This document shows positions 9,020 through 16,781 of a DNA stretch of 64,000 bases, one piece after another. Positions within the stretch are counted from its first letter, which is position 1; every line of letters begins with the position of its first letter. The notes under the pieces are model-generated. The model was given only the letters and a program-made list of their open reading frames with translations, was not told the DNA's origin and searched no databases. A program made the position numbers and the translations under genes. This DNA comes from Zoogloea sp021286885 (GTDB lineage Bacteria; Pseudomonadota; Gammaproteobacteria; Burkholderiales; Rhodocyclaceae): the NCBI RefSeq assembly GCF_041915215.1, contig NZ_JAYSBV010000001.1; one strand, given 5' to 3'.

Positions 9020-9248
9020 AAAATGGCGCGCTGCCATGCACATGGCGCCTGAAGACAGCCCCACCCACATTTACCGCCCCACCCACCCCCTTGCTCAAGC
9101 CTTCCGTCCGTCGCGCCGTTAGCCTAGACGGAACGCGGGGATGGATGTTTCTTGCCTGCTGCGTTTAACATTCGTGACATAAAGAGAGACTTCTCCCGCT
9201 CCAGTGCTGGAAGCAGCCCCGATTCAGTCCTGGCTTGTCGAGACCCCC

Positions 9249-11273
9249 ATGCAGGCATCTCCCCACACTCACACGCTTTGGCAAGAAACCCTGAACAATC
9301 ATCCCCGTGGGCTGATTGTGACCACTCTGGCCATTGTCGGCGCAGGGCTGGTACTGGATCCATACTTGGGTCCATGGTTTCGCACCTGGCTGATCGCCTC
9401 CCTTGCCCTGACCGGCCTGCGCTTTGCCCTCTACCTGGCCTCGCGAAGTAGCACCCTCGCCCCGCCTGATGACCACCACCAGCGCGCCCTCGCCCTCGCC
9501 CATCGGGTTGGAGTGCTCGCATCGGGTTTCAGTTGGGCCATCCTGGCCTGGAATGCCACCCCACTCCTGGAAGGCAGCCATCAGCTCGCCCTGCTCATCA
9601 TCCTGTCGGCCATGGCCGCCGGCGCCACGGGCACCTTGGCGCCCTTGCGCATCATGGGGAAGGTCTATGTGCTCCTGCTCATCCTTCCAGCCTGTTACCA
9701 GCTAGGGCTCATCGGCAGCACGGACAGCCTCACCCTGGCCGGCTTGGGGCTGATTTTTACCTGGGCGATGTGCGGTGCCCACGAGAGCAACCACGAACTG
9801 CTGCAGCACGCCATCCAGTTGGCCAACGACAAGGAATATCTGATCGGCGAGCTTTCCCGCCATGCCGAACAAGTCATCAAGATCAATGCCGAACTGGAAG
9901 CCCGGGTTGCCGAGCGCACCCACTGCCTGCATGAAATGGCCCACCGGGATTTGCTAACCGGGCTGCTCAACCGACGAGGCATCAGCACCCTGGAAGCACA
10001 AGCCCAGCCCATCACCCCGGACAAGCACTGCATGGTGGTGTTCATCGATCTGGATCGCTTCAAGCACATCAACGACACCCTGGGGCACGACATCGGTGAC
10101 CTAGTGCTCCAGGCCGTGGCCCACCGCCTGGAAACCAGCGCCCAGCATCTGGCCCAACAACTGGGCAGCCCCCGCTACGGAGTATGTCGCTGGGGCGGTG
10201 ATGAATTCGTGTTCTGCCTGCTGGGCATCCACACCCCACTTCAGCAGATCAACCCGGCGCTCGCCGACCTGCATACACAGCTGGCCCAGGGCTACGACAT
10301 CCAGGGGCGCGAACTGAACGTGGGCGCCAGCATCGGCTACGCGGTAGAGAACCACGGGCTCTGCAGCATTCCCGGCCTGATCTCCAGCGCCGACCTGGCC
10401 GCCTCCGAAGCCAAGCGCCTGGGACGAGGCCAAGTGGTGGTGATGACCCCCCAGCTGCTGGAGCTGCAACACCGGCGCCTGCGCTTGCTGGACGCCCTGC
10501 CCCGGGCCACCCAGGACGGCAGTTTTCACCTGGCTTTCCAACCCATCGTATGCGCCACCCATCATCAACCCCTGGCCTTTGAGGCCCTGCTGCGCTGGAG
10601 CTGCCCCGGCCTGGGGAGTATTTCCCCCGCCGAATTCATTCCTCTCGCCGAAAACTCCGATCAGATCATCCGGCTGGGTGCCTGGGTGCTCACCGAGGCC
10701 TGCACCCAAGCCACCGGCTGGCCCTGCGCCCCCGGGCGCCCGCCCCTGAAAGTGGCCATCAATACGTCCATCAAGCAACTGGTCTCCAGCCGCTTCGTAG
10801 CGCAGATCAAACACGCCCTGGCCCAGAGTGGCCTGCCCCCCCAACGGCTGATCGTGGAAATCACCGAAAGCGTGTTCGATGAGATCAACATCGAACAAAC
10901 CCTCAGCAACCTGCTGGCCCTCCAGCACCTGGGCATCGAAATCCACGTGGATGACTTTGGCACCGGCTACTCGTCTCTCTCCCGGCTCCAAGAGTTTCCG
11001 CTCCAGGCGGTCAAGATCGACAAAAGCTTCGTGCACAGCGGCGACGAGCGCGCCCTCACGGTGATCGAGGGCACGATTCTGATCGCCCACAAGTTTGGGC
11101 TGCGGGTGATTGCCGAAGGGGTGGAAACCGAAGCCCAGGCCGCCACCCTCACCCGCCTGGGGGTGGATGAGTTCCAGGGCTACCTGTACGGCCGCCCCAG
11201 CCCGGACGTAGGGCCCTGGCTGCGCGCCCAGGCCCTGCCCGTGACCGCCCACGCCGCCCCCCAGCAAGGCTGA
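9249..11273 (+). CDS. Membrane GGDEF-EAL c-di-GMP signalling protein
   Basis: About 674 residues: six membrane segments (about 21-40, 45-63, 84-101, 112-130, 138-155, 159-176), a coiled-coil linker with ELEARVAERT (about 199-225), a GGDEF domain with intact GGDEF at 316-320, and an EAL domain with intact EAL (445-447), DDFGTGYSSL, KIDKSFV and AEGVET. Both the cyclase and the phosphodiesterase active sites look complete; no RxxD inhibitory site precedes GGDEF. The membrane part is not a domain I can name. The ATG at 9249 is used because the upstream GTG at 9204 has no better ribosome site; both are weak. It stands alone, facing uup. Confidence 0.9.
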   Translation: MQASPHTHTLWQETLNNHPRGLIVTTLAIVGAGLVLDPYLGPWFRTWLIASLALTGLRFALYLASRSSTLAPPDDHHQRALALAHRVGVLASGFSWAILAWNATPLLEGSHQLALLIILSAMAAGATGTLAPLRIMGKVYVLLLILPACYQLGLIGSTDSLTLAGLGLIFTWAMCGAHESNHELLQHAIQLANDKEYLIGELSRHAEQVIKINAELEARVAERTHCLHEMAHRDLLTGLLNRRGISTLEAQAQPITPDKHCMVVFIDLDRFKHINDTLGHDIGDLVLQAVAHRLETSAQHLAQQLGSPRYGVCRWGGDEFVFCLLGIHTPLQQINPALADLHTQLAQGYDIQGRELNVGASIGYAVENHGLCSIPGLISSADLAASEAKRLGRGQVVVMTPQLLELQHRRLRLLDALPRATQDGSFHLAFQPIVCATHHQPLAFEALLRWSCPGLGSISPAEFIPLAENSDQIIRLGAWVLTEACTQATGWPCAPGRPPLKVAINTSIKQLVSSRFVAQIKHALAQSGLPPQRLIVEITESVFDEINIEQTLSNLLALQHLGIEIHVDDFGTGYSSLSRLQEFPLQAVKIDKSFVHSGDERALTVIEGTILIAHKFGLRVIAEGVETEAQAATLTRLGVDEFQGYLYGRPSPDVGPWLRAQALPVTAHAAPQQG

Positions 11274-11303
11274 GGGCGCGGGCGTTATGCGGCTTTTGCT
11301 GTA

Positions 11304-13220
11304 TTACTTCTTGGCGGCGCGGGATTCCAACTCTTCCCAGCGCAGCATGGCCGCTTCGACCTCGGCTTCAATCGCCTGCAAGCGGGCGTTCATGGCCGGA
11401 ATTTCGGCGGCAGCCTCGCGGTAGGTGGCCGGATCGTTGAGGCGCGCCTGGAGCGTGCCCTGTTCCTCTTCGAGCCCAGCGATCAGGTCGGGCAGCGCCT
11501 CCAGCTCCCGCTGCTCCTTCCAGCTCAGCTTGGCTGGCTTAGCTGCGCTGGCAGCGGGCGCCGGAGCCGGGGCCTCCTTGCGCGGGGCCGGTGCGGCCTT
11601 GGGGGTGGCAGGCGCGGCCTCGGTCAGCTTGCGCACCCGCAGCCAATCTTCGTAACCGCCCGCATACTCGCCCCAACGCCCATCGCCATCGGCGGCGATC
11701 ACCTGGGTCACCACGTTATCCAGGAAAGCCCGGTCGTGGCTCACCAAAAACACGGTGCCGTCATAGCTGGCCAGCAGGTCTTCAAGCAGATCCAGGGTTT
11801 CGATGTCCAGATCGTTGGTGGGCTCATCGAGCACCAGCACGTTGGCGGGCCGGGCAAACAACCGGGCCAGCAGCAGCCGGTTACGCTCCCCCCCCGACAA
11901 GGATTTGACCGGCGAACGCGCCCGGGCCGGCGAGAACAGGAAGTCCCCCAGATAGCCGATCACATGGGTCTTGTGGCCCGCGATTTCCACGTAGTCGGAG
12001 CCCGGGCTGATGACTTCGGTGAGGGGCGCTTCCGGGTCCAGCTGGGCGCGCAGCTGGTCAAAGTACGCCACCGTCTGGCGCGTCCCCCGGCGCAGCTGGC
12101 CTGCATCGGGCTCGATATCGCCCAGAATCAGCTTGAGCAGGGTGGTCTTGCCCGCACCATTGGGGCCGATCAGCCCGATCCGATCGCCGCGCAGGATGCG
12201 GGTGGAGAAATCCCGCACCACGGTACGGTCGCCGTAGCGCTTGCTCACCTCCACCAGCTCGGCCACCATCTGGCCGCTGCCCTCGCCCCGATCCAGGGCC
12301 AGCTTGACGTTACCCAACCGATCCCGGCGGGCGCTACGCTCCCGGCGCAGGGCCTCCAGCCGACGCACCCGGCCTTCGTTACGGGTCCGCCGGGCTTCCA
12401 CGCCCTTGCGAATCCAGACTTCTTCCTGGGCCAGCAGCTTGTCGAAGCGAGCATTGGCCTTTTCTTCGGCATCCAGCATGTCGGCCTTGCGCAGCTGGTA
12501 ATCGCTGTAACGCCCCGGGAAGCTGGCGAGCAGCCCCCGATCCAGCTCCACAATGCGGGTCGCCACGTGATCCAGGAACACCCGGTCGTGGGTAATCACC
12601 ACCACTGCCCCGGGGAAATCCCGGATCAGGGTTTCAAGCCACAGGATGCCGTCGATATCCAGGTGGTTGGTGGGCTCATCCAGCAGCAGCATTTCCGGCT
12701 CGCCCACCAGGGCCCGGGCCAGCGCCACGCGCTTGATCCCGCCCCCCGACAAGCTGCCCACCGGCACGTCCCCATTCAGCTTGAGCTGGCCCAGCATCTG
12801 CTCCACCCGCTGCTCCAGGCGCCAGGCCTGGGCCTCCTCAACCCGGTGCTGAAGATCCTCCAGCCGGCCCAGGGCCTCGGGGCTCGCATCCTCGGCCACC
12901 GCCAGCATGGCCGCGTGGTAATCCACCAGCAGCTGGGCCACATCCCCCAGCCCATCGGCCACCGTGGCAAACACGCTGCGCTCCAGGGAAAAATCCGGCT
13001 CCTGGGGCACATACGCCACCCGGGTGCCCGGCTGACGCCACACCCGCCCATCATCCAGCCCCGCCTGCCCGGCCAGGGCCCGCAACAGGCTGGACTTGCC
13101 ACTCCCATTACGGCCAATCAGCGCAACCCGCTCCCCCGGATCAAGCTGGAAGGAAGCCTTGTCCAGCAGGGCCACATGGCCAAAGGCAAGGCAGGCATCA
13201 TCAAGGGTCAGCAAAGGCAT
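11304..13220 (-). CDS. uup: ABC-F ATPase Uup
   Basis: A 638-residue soluble protein with two ABC cassettes: Walker A GRNGSGKSS and GPNGAGKTT, signatures LSGGGIKRVALARAL and LSGGERNRLLLARL, and Walker B LLLDEPTNHLDID and LVLDEPTNDLDIE. After an Ala/Pro-rich linker (about 540-570) comes a C-terminal coiled coil (LSWKEQRELEALPDLIAGLEEEQ...AAMLRWEELE), the DNA-binding part typical of Uup. Uup affects ribosome function and the excision of transposons in E. coli. The start MPLLTLDDACLAFG at 13220 matches family starts; the frame extends further upstream without similarity. Confidence 0.92.
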   Translation of the reverse strand: MPLLTLDDACLAFGHVALLDKASFQLDPGERVALIGRNGSGKSSLLRALAGQAGLDDGRVWRQPGTRVAYVPQEPDFSLERSVFATVADGLGDVAQLLVDYHAAMLAVAEDASPEALGRLEDLQHRVEEAQAWRLEQRVEQMLGQLKLNGDVPVGSLSGGGIKRVALARALVGEPEMLLLDEPTNHLDIDGILWLETLIRDFPGAVVVITHDRVFLDHVATRIVELDRGLLASFPGRYSDYQLRKADMLDAEEKANARFDKLLAQEEVWIRKGVEARRTRNEGRVRRLEALRRERSARRDRLGNVKLALDRGEGSGQMVAELVEVSKRYGDRTVVRDFSTRILRGDRIGLIGPNGAGKTTLLKLILGDIEPDAGQLRRGTRQTVAYFDQLRAQLDPEAPLTEVISPGSDYVEIAGHKTHVIGYLGDFLFSPARARSPVKSLSGGERNRLLLARLFARPANVLVLDEPTNDLDIETLDLLEDLLASYDGTVFLVSHDRAFLDNVVTQVIAADGDGRWGEYAGGYEDWLRVRKLTEAAPATPKAAPAPRKEAPAPAPAASAAKPAKLSWKEQRELEALPDLIAGLEEEQGTLQARLNDPATYREAAAEIPAMNARLQAIEAEVEAAMLRWEELESRAAKK

Positions 13221-13591
13221 GGCAGTCGGTACGGCAATGATCGGAAAGGGCGCGATTTTACTGGTTTTTTGCCGCTTGGCCTGCACCTGCGCCCCCTGCA
13301 CTCGGCACACCAGCCCCTCGTATGTCAAAACACGTGCGCACTTACAACAAGCAAATGTGGGGAGGTGATCGTTTTGACACAAAGAGACGCACAGGGAAAA
13401 TGCTCAAAACCCGCATAAATACGGGAAAAACAGCTAACGGCGGCAGAAAAAAATTTAGCGCAAAACCGCAGCCAGAATGGGCGGATTTGCGCTATTTTTG
13501 GCACCAACCTGAGCAGTTACGCACTCTTCAGAAAATTCAGGGTTCGCTTCAGCTCCGATGGGCTCAGCTCGGTTAGCTCTGTCGCGTGGAA

Positions 13592-13608
13592 TGTTCGTCG
13601 AACGAACA
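13592..13608. promoter_or_regulatory. Perfect 17-bp palindrome, operator-like
   Basis: TGTTCGT-CGA-ACGAACA is a perfect inverted repeat of the size bound by TetR-like dimers. No regulated gene starts close by, so its role is unknown. Confidence 0.4.
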
Positions 13609-13787
13609 ACTCCCACGCCCGGGGGGTGTTCCACTTGCAGTGCAGAATTCTTCGATTGCCTGTATCCGCTGCGACTTCAGTCCATCATCTGGCGCCACGC
13701 AGTTGATCATGCATACCAATCAAATACATCGGGCCACTTTTAGCCCGCATGCAGCGCTAAAAGTCGTCCGTTAATTCGAGGTCGTCA

Positions 13788-13830
13788 TGTCGCACTTTGT
13801 GAGCCAAAGTGCGACACGGAAAGTGCGACA
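13788..13830. repeat. Inverted plus direct repeat of an 11-mer, possible IS-end remnant
   Basis: TGTCGCACTTT (13788-13798) is followed after 7 bases by its exact inverse AAAGTGCGACA (13806-13816), and the same 11-mer repeats at 13820-13830, with a 14-bp period. Multiple terminal repeats starting TGT are found at ends of IS21-family elements, but no transposase genes flank it, so this would be a remnant at most. Confidence 0.4.
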
Positions 13831-13963
13831 GCCCTCATGGCAGATCAAGCCTGCAATACATTGTTTTTAAAACACAAAAGTATCCAGCGCCTGGAAAAAC
13901 CCCATCGAGGGGCAGGCTGCAGCCGCGTTACCGGGTGGTGATATCGAGGTCTAGGCATCGCCG

Positions 13964-14001
13964 TGCCAAAAACCACGCTAAAACGGTGTCAAAACGCCCG
14001 C
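13964..14001 (+). repeat. 38-bp element, copy A (partner at 22690)
   Basis: It begins TGCCAAAAA, contains GCTAAAAC, and ends GTCAAAACGCCCGC. The second copy at 22690-22727 differs at five positions only (33/38 identical). Both copies lie 40-50 bases upstream of a Fur-type promoter. Both also stay open in one frame (AKNxAKTxSKRP), so a coding remnant is the alternative. Confidence 0.6.
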
Positions 14002-14048
14002 GTCCTTACAGCAAAGCCCCAAAGCCCACACATCCATGCACAAACCCC

Positions 14049-14093
14049 TTGACTCCGCTGGGCGACACGGATTTAATACGAATTGTTCTCATT
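14049..14093 (+). promoter_or_regulatory. Promoter with Fur box for hemP
   Basis: TTGACT (14049-14054) and TTTAAT (14072-14077) are 17 bases apart. AATACGAATTGTTCTCATT (14075-14093) matches the beta/gamma Fur box AATGAGAATNATTCTCATT at 15 of 18 fixed positions and overlaps the -10 box, as expected for repression by Fur when iron is plentiful. Confidence 0.7.
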
Positions 14094-14109
14094 TTGTTTT
14101 TTGATTCCC

Positions 14110-14304
14110 GTGGAAAAGCTCACCGCCCCCGTTCTGGATCGACCGCTCCAGCCCAGCCCAGGCGCAACGGCTCCCAGCCCGTTTGAGCCGACTCTCCGCA
14201 GCCGGGATCTGTTCCAGGACAAGACCTGCGTCTACATCGAACACGAAGGCATGATTTATGCGTTACGTGCCACACGTGCAGGCAAACTGATTCTGACCAA
14301 ATGA
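14110..14304 (+). CDS. hemP: Hemin uptake protein HemP
   Basis: A 64-residue protein whose C-terminal half, SRDLFQDKTCVYIEHEGMIYALRATRAGKLILTK, matches the HemP/HmuP family ending in RxTRxGKLILTK. In betaproteobacteria HmuP/HemP is a small regulator needed for expression of haem-uptake genes. The GTG at 14110 is chosen because an upstream TTG (14083) lies inside the Fur box; the ribosome site is weak. It overlaps the next small gene by ATGA. The haem receptor that often follows is not here. Confidence 0.85.
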   Translation: MEKLTAPVLDRPLQPSPGATAPSPFEPTLRSRDLFQDKTCVYIEHEGMIYALRATRAGKLILTK

Positions 14305-14468
14305 TCATGAACACCCGACTCCGCCCCCATGACGGCCTTCCCGGCCACTGGAACACCACCGGAGAGCGCCCGCTCTCCCCCGCCGGGCTGCTGGCCCTGC
14401 TGTTGGTTGGAGTCGTCGGCTGCCTTGGCGCGGCCGAGCTGGTGCTGAAACTCTACGCCCTGAGCTGA
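14301..14468 (+). CDS. Small single-pass membrane protein between hemP and bfd
   Basis: A 55-residue frame begins at the ATG of the ATGA overlap with the hemP stop and ends TGA at 14466-14468. It has a charged N-terminus (MIMNTRLRPHDG), one clear membrane segment (LSPAGLLALLLVGVVGCLGAAELVLKLYAL, about residues 25-54) and almost no C-terminal tail. Translational coupling to hemP and placement 21 bases before bfd support it as a real gene in an iron-responsive operon. I do not recognise a family; function unknown. Confidence 0.65.
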   Translation: MIMNTRLRPHDGLPGHWNTTGERPLSPAGLLALLLVGVVGCLGAAELVLKLYALS

Positions 14469-14489
14469 GCGCTTGAAGGAAACCCCACA

Positions 14490-14714
14490 ATGTACGTCTG
14501 TGTCTGCCGCGCCGTTACCGACAAACATATCGACCGGGCCGTCCAGGAAGGCGCCACCCGCCTGCGCGACCTGCGCAGCCTGCTGGGCGTGACCGAAGAG
14601 TGCGGCCGCTGCGCCCAATGCGCCAAGGAATGCCTGGACGACGCCAAACTGCGCCACTGCCAACCCCGCCCGGTTTCCGCCCCCCAGCCCCTGCACTTCG
14701 CCCGCGCCGCCTGA
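14490..14714 (+). CDS. bfd: Bacterioferritin-associated ferredoxin
   Basis: A 74-residue [2Fe-2S] protein: MYVCVCRAVTD with Cys4 and Cys6 and ECGRCAQC with Cys38 and Cys41 give the Bfd CxC...CxxC arrangement. Bfd reduces ferric iron stored in bacterioferritin so it can be released. AAGGA precedes the ATG at 14490. It is third in the Fur-controlled hemP group; no bacterioferritin gene is in the window. An Ala/Pro-rich tail (about 60-74) is of no known meaning. Confidence 0.9.
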   Translation: MYVCVCRAVTDKHIDRAVQEGATRLRDLRSLLGVTEECGRCAQCAKECLDDAKLRHCQPRPVSAPQPLHFARAA

Positions 14715-14802
14715 GCCCCTGGCGCCAACGCCCCTCACGGCCCGACATGCGCCCGGGCTGTGCTTTTCCCGGATCGCCCGCTATAATGCGCGGCTTGGTC
14801 GC

Positions 14803-14877
14803 CTCTCCGTAGTTCAATGGATAGAACGAGTGCCTCCTAAGCGCTAGATACAGGTTCGATTCCTGTCGGGGGGACCA
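14803..14877 (+). tRNA. tRNA-Arg (CCT)
   Basis: A 75-base cloverleaf with encoded CCA: acceptor CTCTCCG pairs with CGGGGGG (two G-U pairs), D arm GTTC/GAAC, anticodon stem AGTGC/GCGCT around loop CTCCTAA (anticodon CCT), T arm ACAGG-TTCGATT-CCTGT. A TATAAT box at 14782-14787 gives its promoter. tRNA genes of this kind are frequent integration sites, and accessory-looking genes lie downstream. Confidence 0.95.
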
Positions 14878-14924
14878 ATCAACAGTTTCAGGCAGTATCA
14901 CGCAGCATCAAAAACACCCGAAGA

Positions 14925-14947
14925 AGCCCGCCGTTGCGGGCTTTTTT
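14925..14947 (+). terminator. Terminator after tRNA-Arg
   Basis: AGCCCGC-CGTT-GCGGGCT hairpin followed by T6. Confidence 0.85.
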
Positions 14948-15030
14948 GTTTTTCGGGCGTCGCTTGCGTGTTCAAAGGGGCGGGCCAAACAGCGGGGGTC
15001 TATGGAGTGCCGGGCATCACGTAGCCGTGT

Positions 15031-15060
15031 TGTATCACTCCGTGTATCAATTTTGTATCA
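15031..15060. repeat. Three phased TGTATCA repeats downstream of tRNA-Arg
   Basis: TGTATCA starts at 15031, 15043 and 15054, one helical turn apart. The arrangement resembles binding sites for a recombinase or regulator, but no cognate gene adjoins it. Confidence 0.35.
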
Positions 15061-15149
15061 CCCAACAGAAACACTCCGACAGCGCTGGTGCAGACATTCC
15101 GGGTGCGTCGGGTCAATACAGATCAATAGACCACGCCCCCGTGGCCGAC

Positions 15150-15671
15150 TCAGGAAAATCGGGCAGCCAGGCGCGGATAGCGCGCATCCAGCTCGTCTTC
15201 GCTCCATTCTTCGCCGGCCGGGCCCGTGGCGGATTGGGGCTGGATGAGGGGAATGGTGGGAAAGGCTTCGTAGCTTTGTCCGGTCTGGGCGCACCAGGCG
15301 TCCACGGCGACCGATTGCCAGCCTTCCACCTCGCAGCCTTGGGCTTCATCGGCATCGGTGATGAGTTCGGCAAGGCTGTCCGGGTCGGCCAGGGCGGCGC
15401 TGAAAGTGGGTTCTCCCCGGGAAATGAGCCAGCCCCGGAAGTAGTCAAAGCCATCGTCGGAACAGCCGCCGCCAATCACGTACGCAGCGCCCCACAGGGC
15501 CCAGGTGTAGCTCTGGTCAAAGCATTGGCTGAAGATGTGGTCAAAGGCGACGATTTCTTCGGCGGGCAGGGCTTCCAGCAGGCCAGACAGGATTTGAAGC
15601 TGGGTGTCGGGGTCGTCTTGGGCCTGGGCGCGGGCCTTGTCGATCAGTTGCCAGAATTGGGCAGTGTTCAT
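15150..15671 (-). CDS. DUF4240 domain protein
   Basis: A 173-residue soluble acidic protein starting MNTAQFWQLIDKARAQAQDD, with ILSGLLEALPAEEIVAFDHIFSQCFDQSYTWALWGAAYVIGGGCSDDGFDYFRGWLISRGEPTF, the core of DUF4240 (WGR-neighbour family proteins of unknown function seen in many bacteria). The start at 15671 has GAGGGGAAA-type sequence upstream on the coding strand. It diverges from the SLATT-like gene at 15823 with 151 bases between. No function is known; it sits in the accessory-looking stretch next to tRNA-Arg. Confidence 0.8.
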   Translation of the reverse strand: MNTAQFWQLIDKARAQAQDDPDTQLQILSGLLEALPAEEIVAFDHIFSQCFDQSYTWALWGAAYVIGGGCSDDGFDYFRGWLISRGEPTFSAALADPDSLAELITDADEAQGCEVEGWQSVAVDAWCAQTGQSYEAFPTIPLIQPQSATGPAGEEWSEDELDARYPRLAARFS

Positions 15672-15822
15672 GAGGGGAAATCCGTTTCTCGGTGGGGGCC
15701 ATAAGATGGGCGGGATGGGGTAGTCAGTATAGACATGCAAGTCATGACTTTTGCCCCATCCCGGGCGCCCGGCGGGGCCGCTAGGATAGGCTGAAACACT
15801 ATTCCATAGAAAGCGGACCCCC

Positions 15823-16761
15823 ATGAGCGAGGGAAACGCCACGGCGGCTGATACCCCAACCAACATCAAGCCGGATACGCTGACCACCGATTTCACACCC
15901 ACGCCCCACACCCACGCGAATCTGCTGGAGCTGGCCCAGCGGCTGGAGCAACGGGCGACGAGCTTCATTCACTGGTATCTGGACAAAAAAGCGGGGCCCA
16001 AGCGCTGGTCCCAGTCGATCCGGGTGCTGGCCATTGGGCTCACCACCCTGGGCGGGCTGTGCCCCCTGTTCAGCAGCTTCCGGATCAATCTGTTTGGCCT
16101 GGTGGTGCTCGATAGCGGGCTGATCAACCAGTGGGGCTACATTTTTATCGCGCAGGCGGGGGCGCTGGTGCTGGCGGATCGTTACCTGGGCTGTTCGAGT
16201 TCATGGATGCGCTACATGACGACCCAGATGGCGCTGCAGCGCTGCCTGGAGCGATTTCAGCTGAATTGGGCGATCTGGCGCATCCAGACCGGCCCGGCCC
16301 AAAACACGCTGGGGGTCGATCAGGTGAACCGGGCGCTGCGTCTGCTCAGCGACTTCCAGGAAGAAGTGAGCGAGCTGGTGGACCAGGAGTTCAAGGCCTG
16401 GATCAGCGACTTCAAGGAGCAATTGTCCAGCCTGCAGAACAGCACCGCCAAGGGCAAGGATGAAGACCAGACGGGCACCTTGATCGTGAGCCTGGATGTG
16501 CCTGCGGGCGTGCCGGGGTTGCGTCAGATTCTGGTCGATAACCAGCCCCATTCCCAGGGGCAGGACAACACTTTTGTGCTGAGTGGCCTGAGCCCGGGCC
16601 AGCATCTGGTGCAGGCCCAGGTGGACAGCCCCGGGAGCCAGGCCGCCCCCCGGCGGGCCAGCCAGACGGTACACCTGAACCCGGGGCAAGTGCTCAGTGT
16701 GCGTTTAACCGGGCTTGGCGGGCTTGGCGGGCTCGGCGAGGCCGCCACCAACCCGGGCTGA
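15823..16761 (+). CDS. SLATT-like two-TM protein with C-terminal beta-sandwich domain
   Basis: 312 residues in three parts. Residues 32-64 form an amphipathic helix (LLELAQRLEQRATSFIHWYLDKKAGPKRWS); two membrane segments at about 66-83 and 105-122 enclose a short loop, and a long helix with SSSWMRYMTTQMALQRCLERFQLNWAIWR and a second (about 165-206) follow. This layout fits SLATT domains, predicted pore-forming effectors of nucleotide-signalled and related conflict systems. Residues 217-297 look like a PEGA/carboxypeptidase-regulatory-like beta sandwich (GTLIVSLDVPAGV...FVLSGLSPGQHLVQAQV), ending in a Gly-Leu-rich tail. No cGAS-like synthase is adjacent. SLATT assignment is by pattern only. 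Confidence 0.6.
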   Translation: MSEGNATAADTPTNIKPDTLTTDFTPTPHTHANLLELAQRLEQRATSFIHWYLDKKAGPKRWSQSIRVLAIGLTTLGGLCPLFSSFRINLFGLVVLDSGLINQWGYIFIAQAGALVLADRYLGCSSSWMRYMTTQMALQRCLERFQLNWAIWRIQTGPAQNTLGVDQVNRALRLLSDFQEEVSELVDQEFKAWISDFKEQLSSLQNSTAKGKDEDQTGTLIVSLDVPAGVPGLRQILVDNQPHSQGQDNTFVLSGLSPGQHLVQAQVDSPGSQAAPRRASQTVHLNPGQVLSVRLTGLGGLGGLGEAATNPG

Positions 16762-16781
16762 AAGCTTGTCGTGCAGCGGGT

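Larger units (their letters stand above)
13221..14048. other. Long intergenic region, AT-richer, with several palindromes
   Basis: No convincing coding sequence is present in about 830 bases; the short open frames lack ribosome sites and protein-like composition. It contains the palindrome at 13592-13608, an inverted repeat ACTTTTAGC (13736-13744) / GCTAAAAGT (13756-13764), the TGTCGCACTTT repeat set at 13788-13830 and the 38-bp element at 13964-14001. Base composition differs from the flanking genes, consistent with an old insertion site or decayed mobile DNA. Confidence 0.5.

Noticed and set aside
13322..13576. An 84-residue frame in the gap upstream of hemP
   Set aside because: No ribosome site, no recognisable domain, and the region has other signs of being non-coding.
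13386..14048. Complete insertion sequence
   Set aside because: No transposase reading frame and only one set of end-like repeats.
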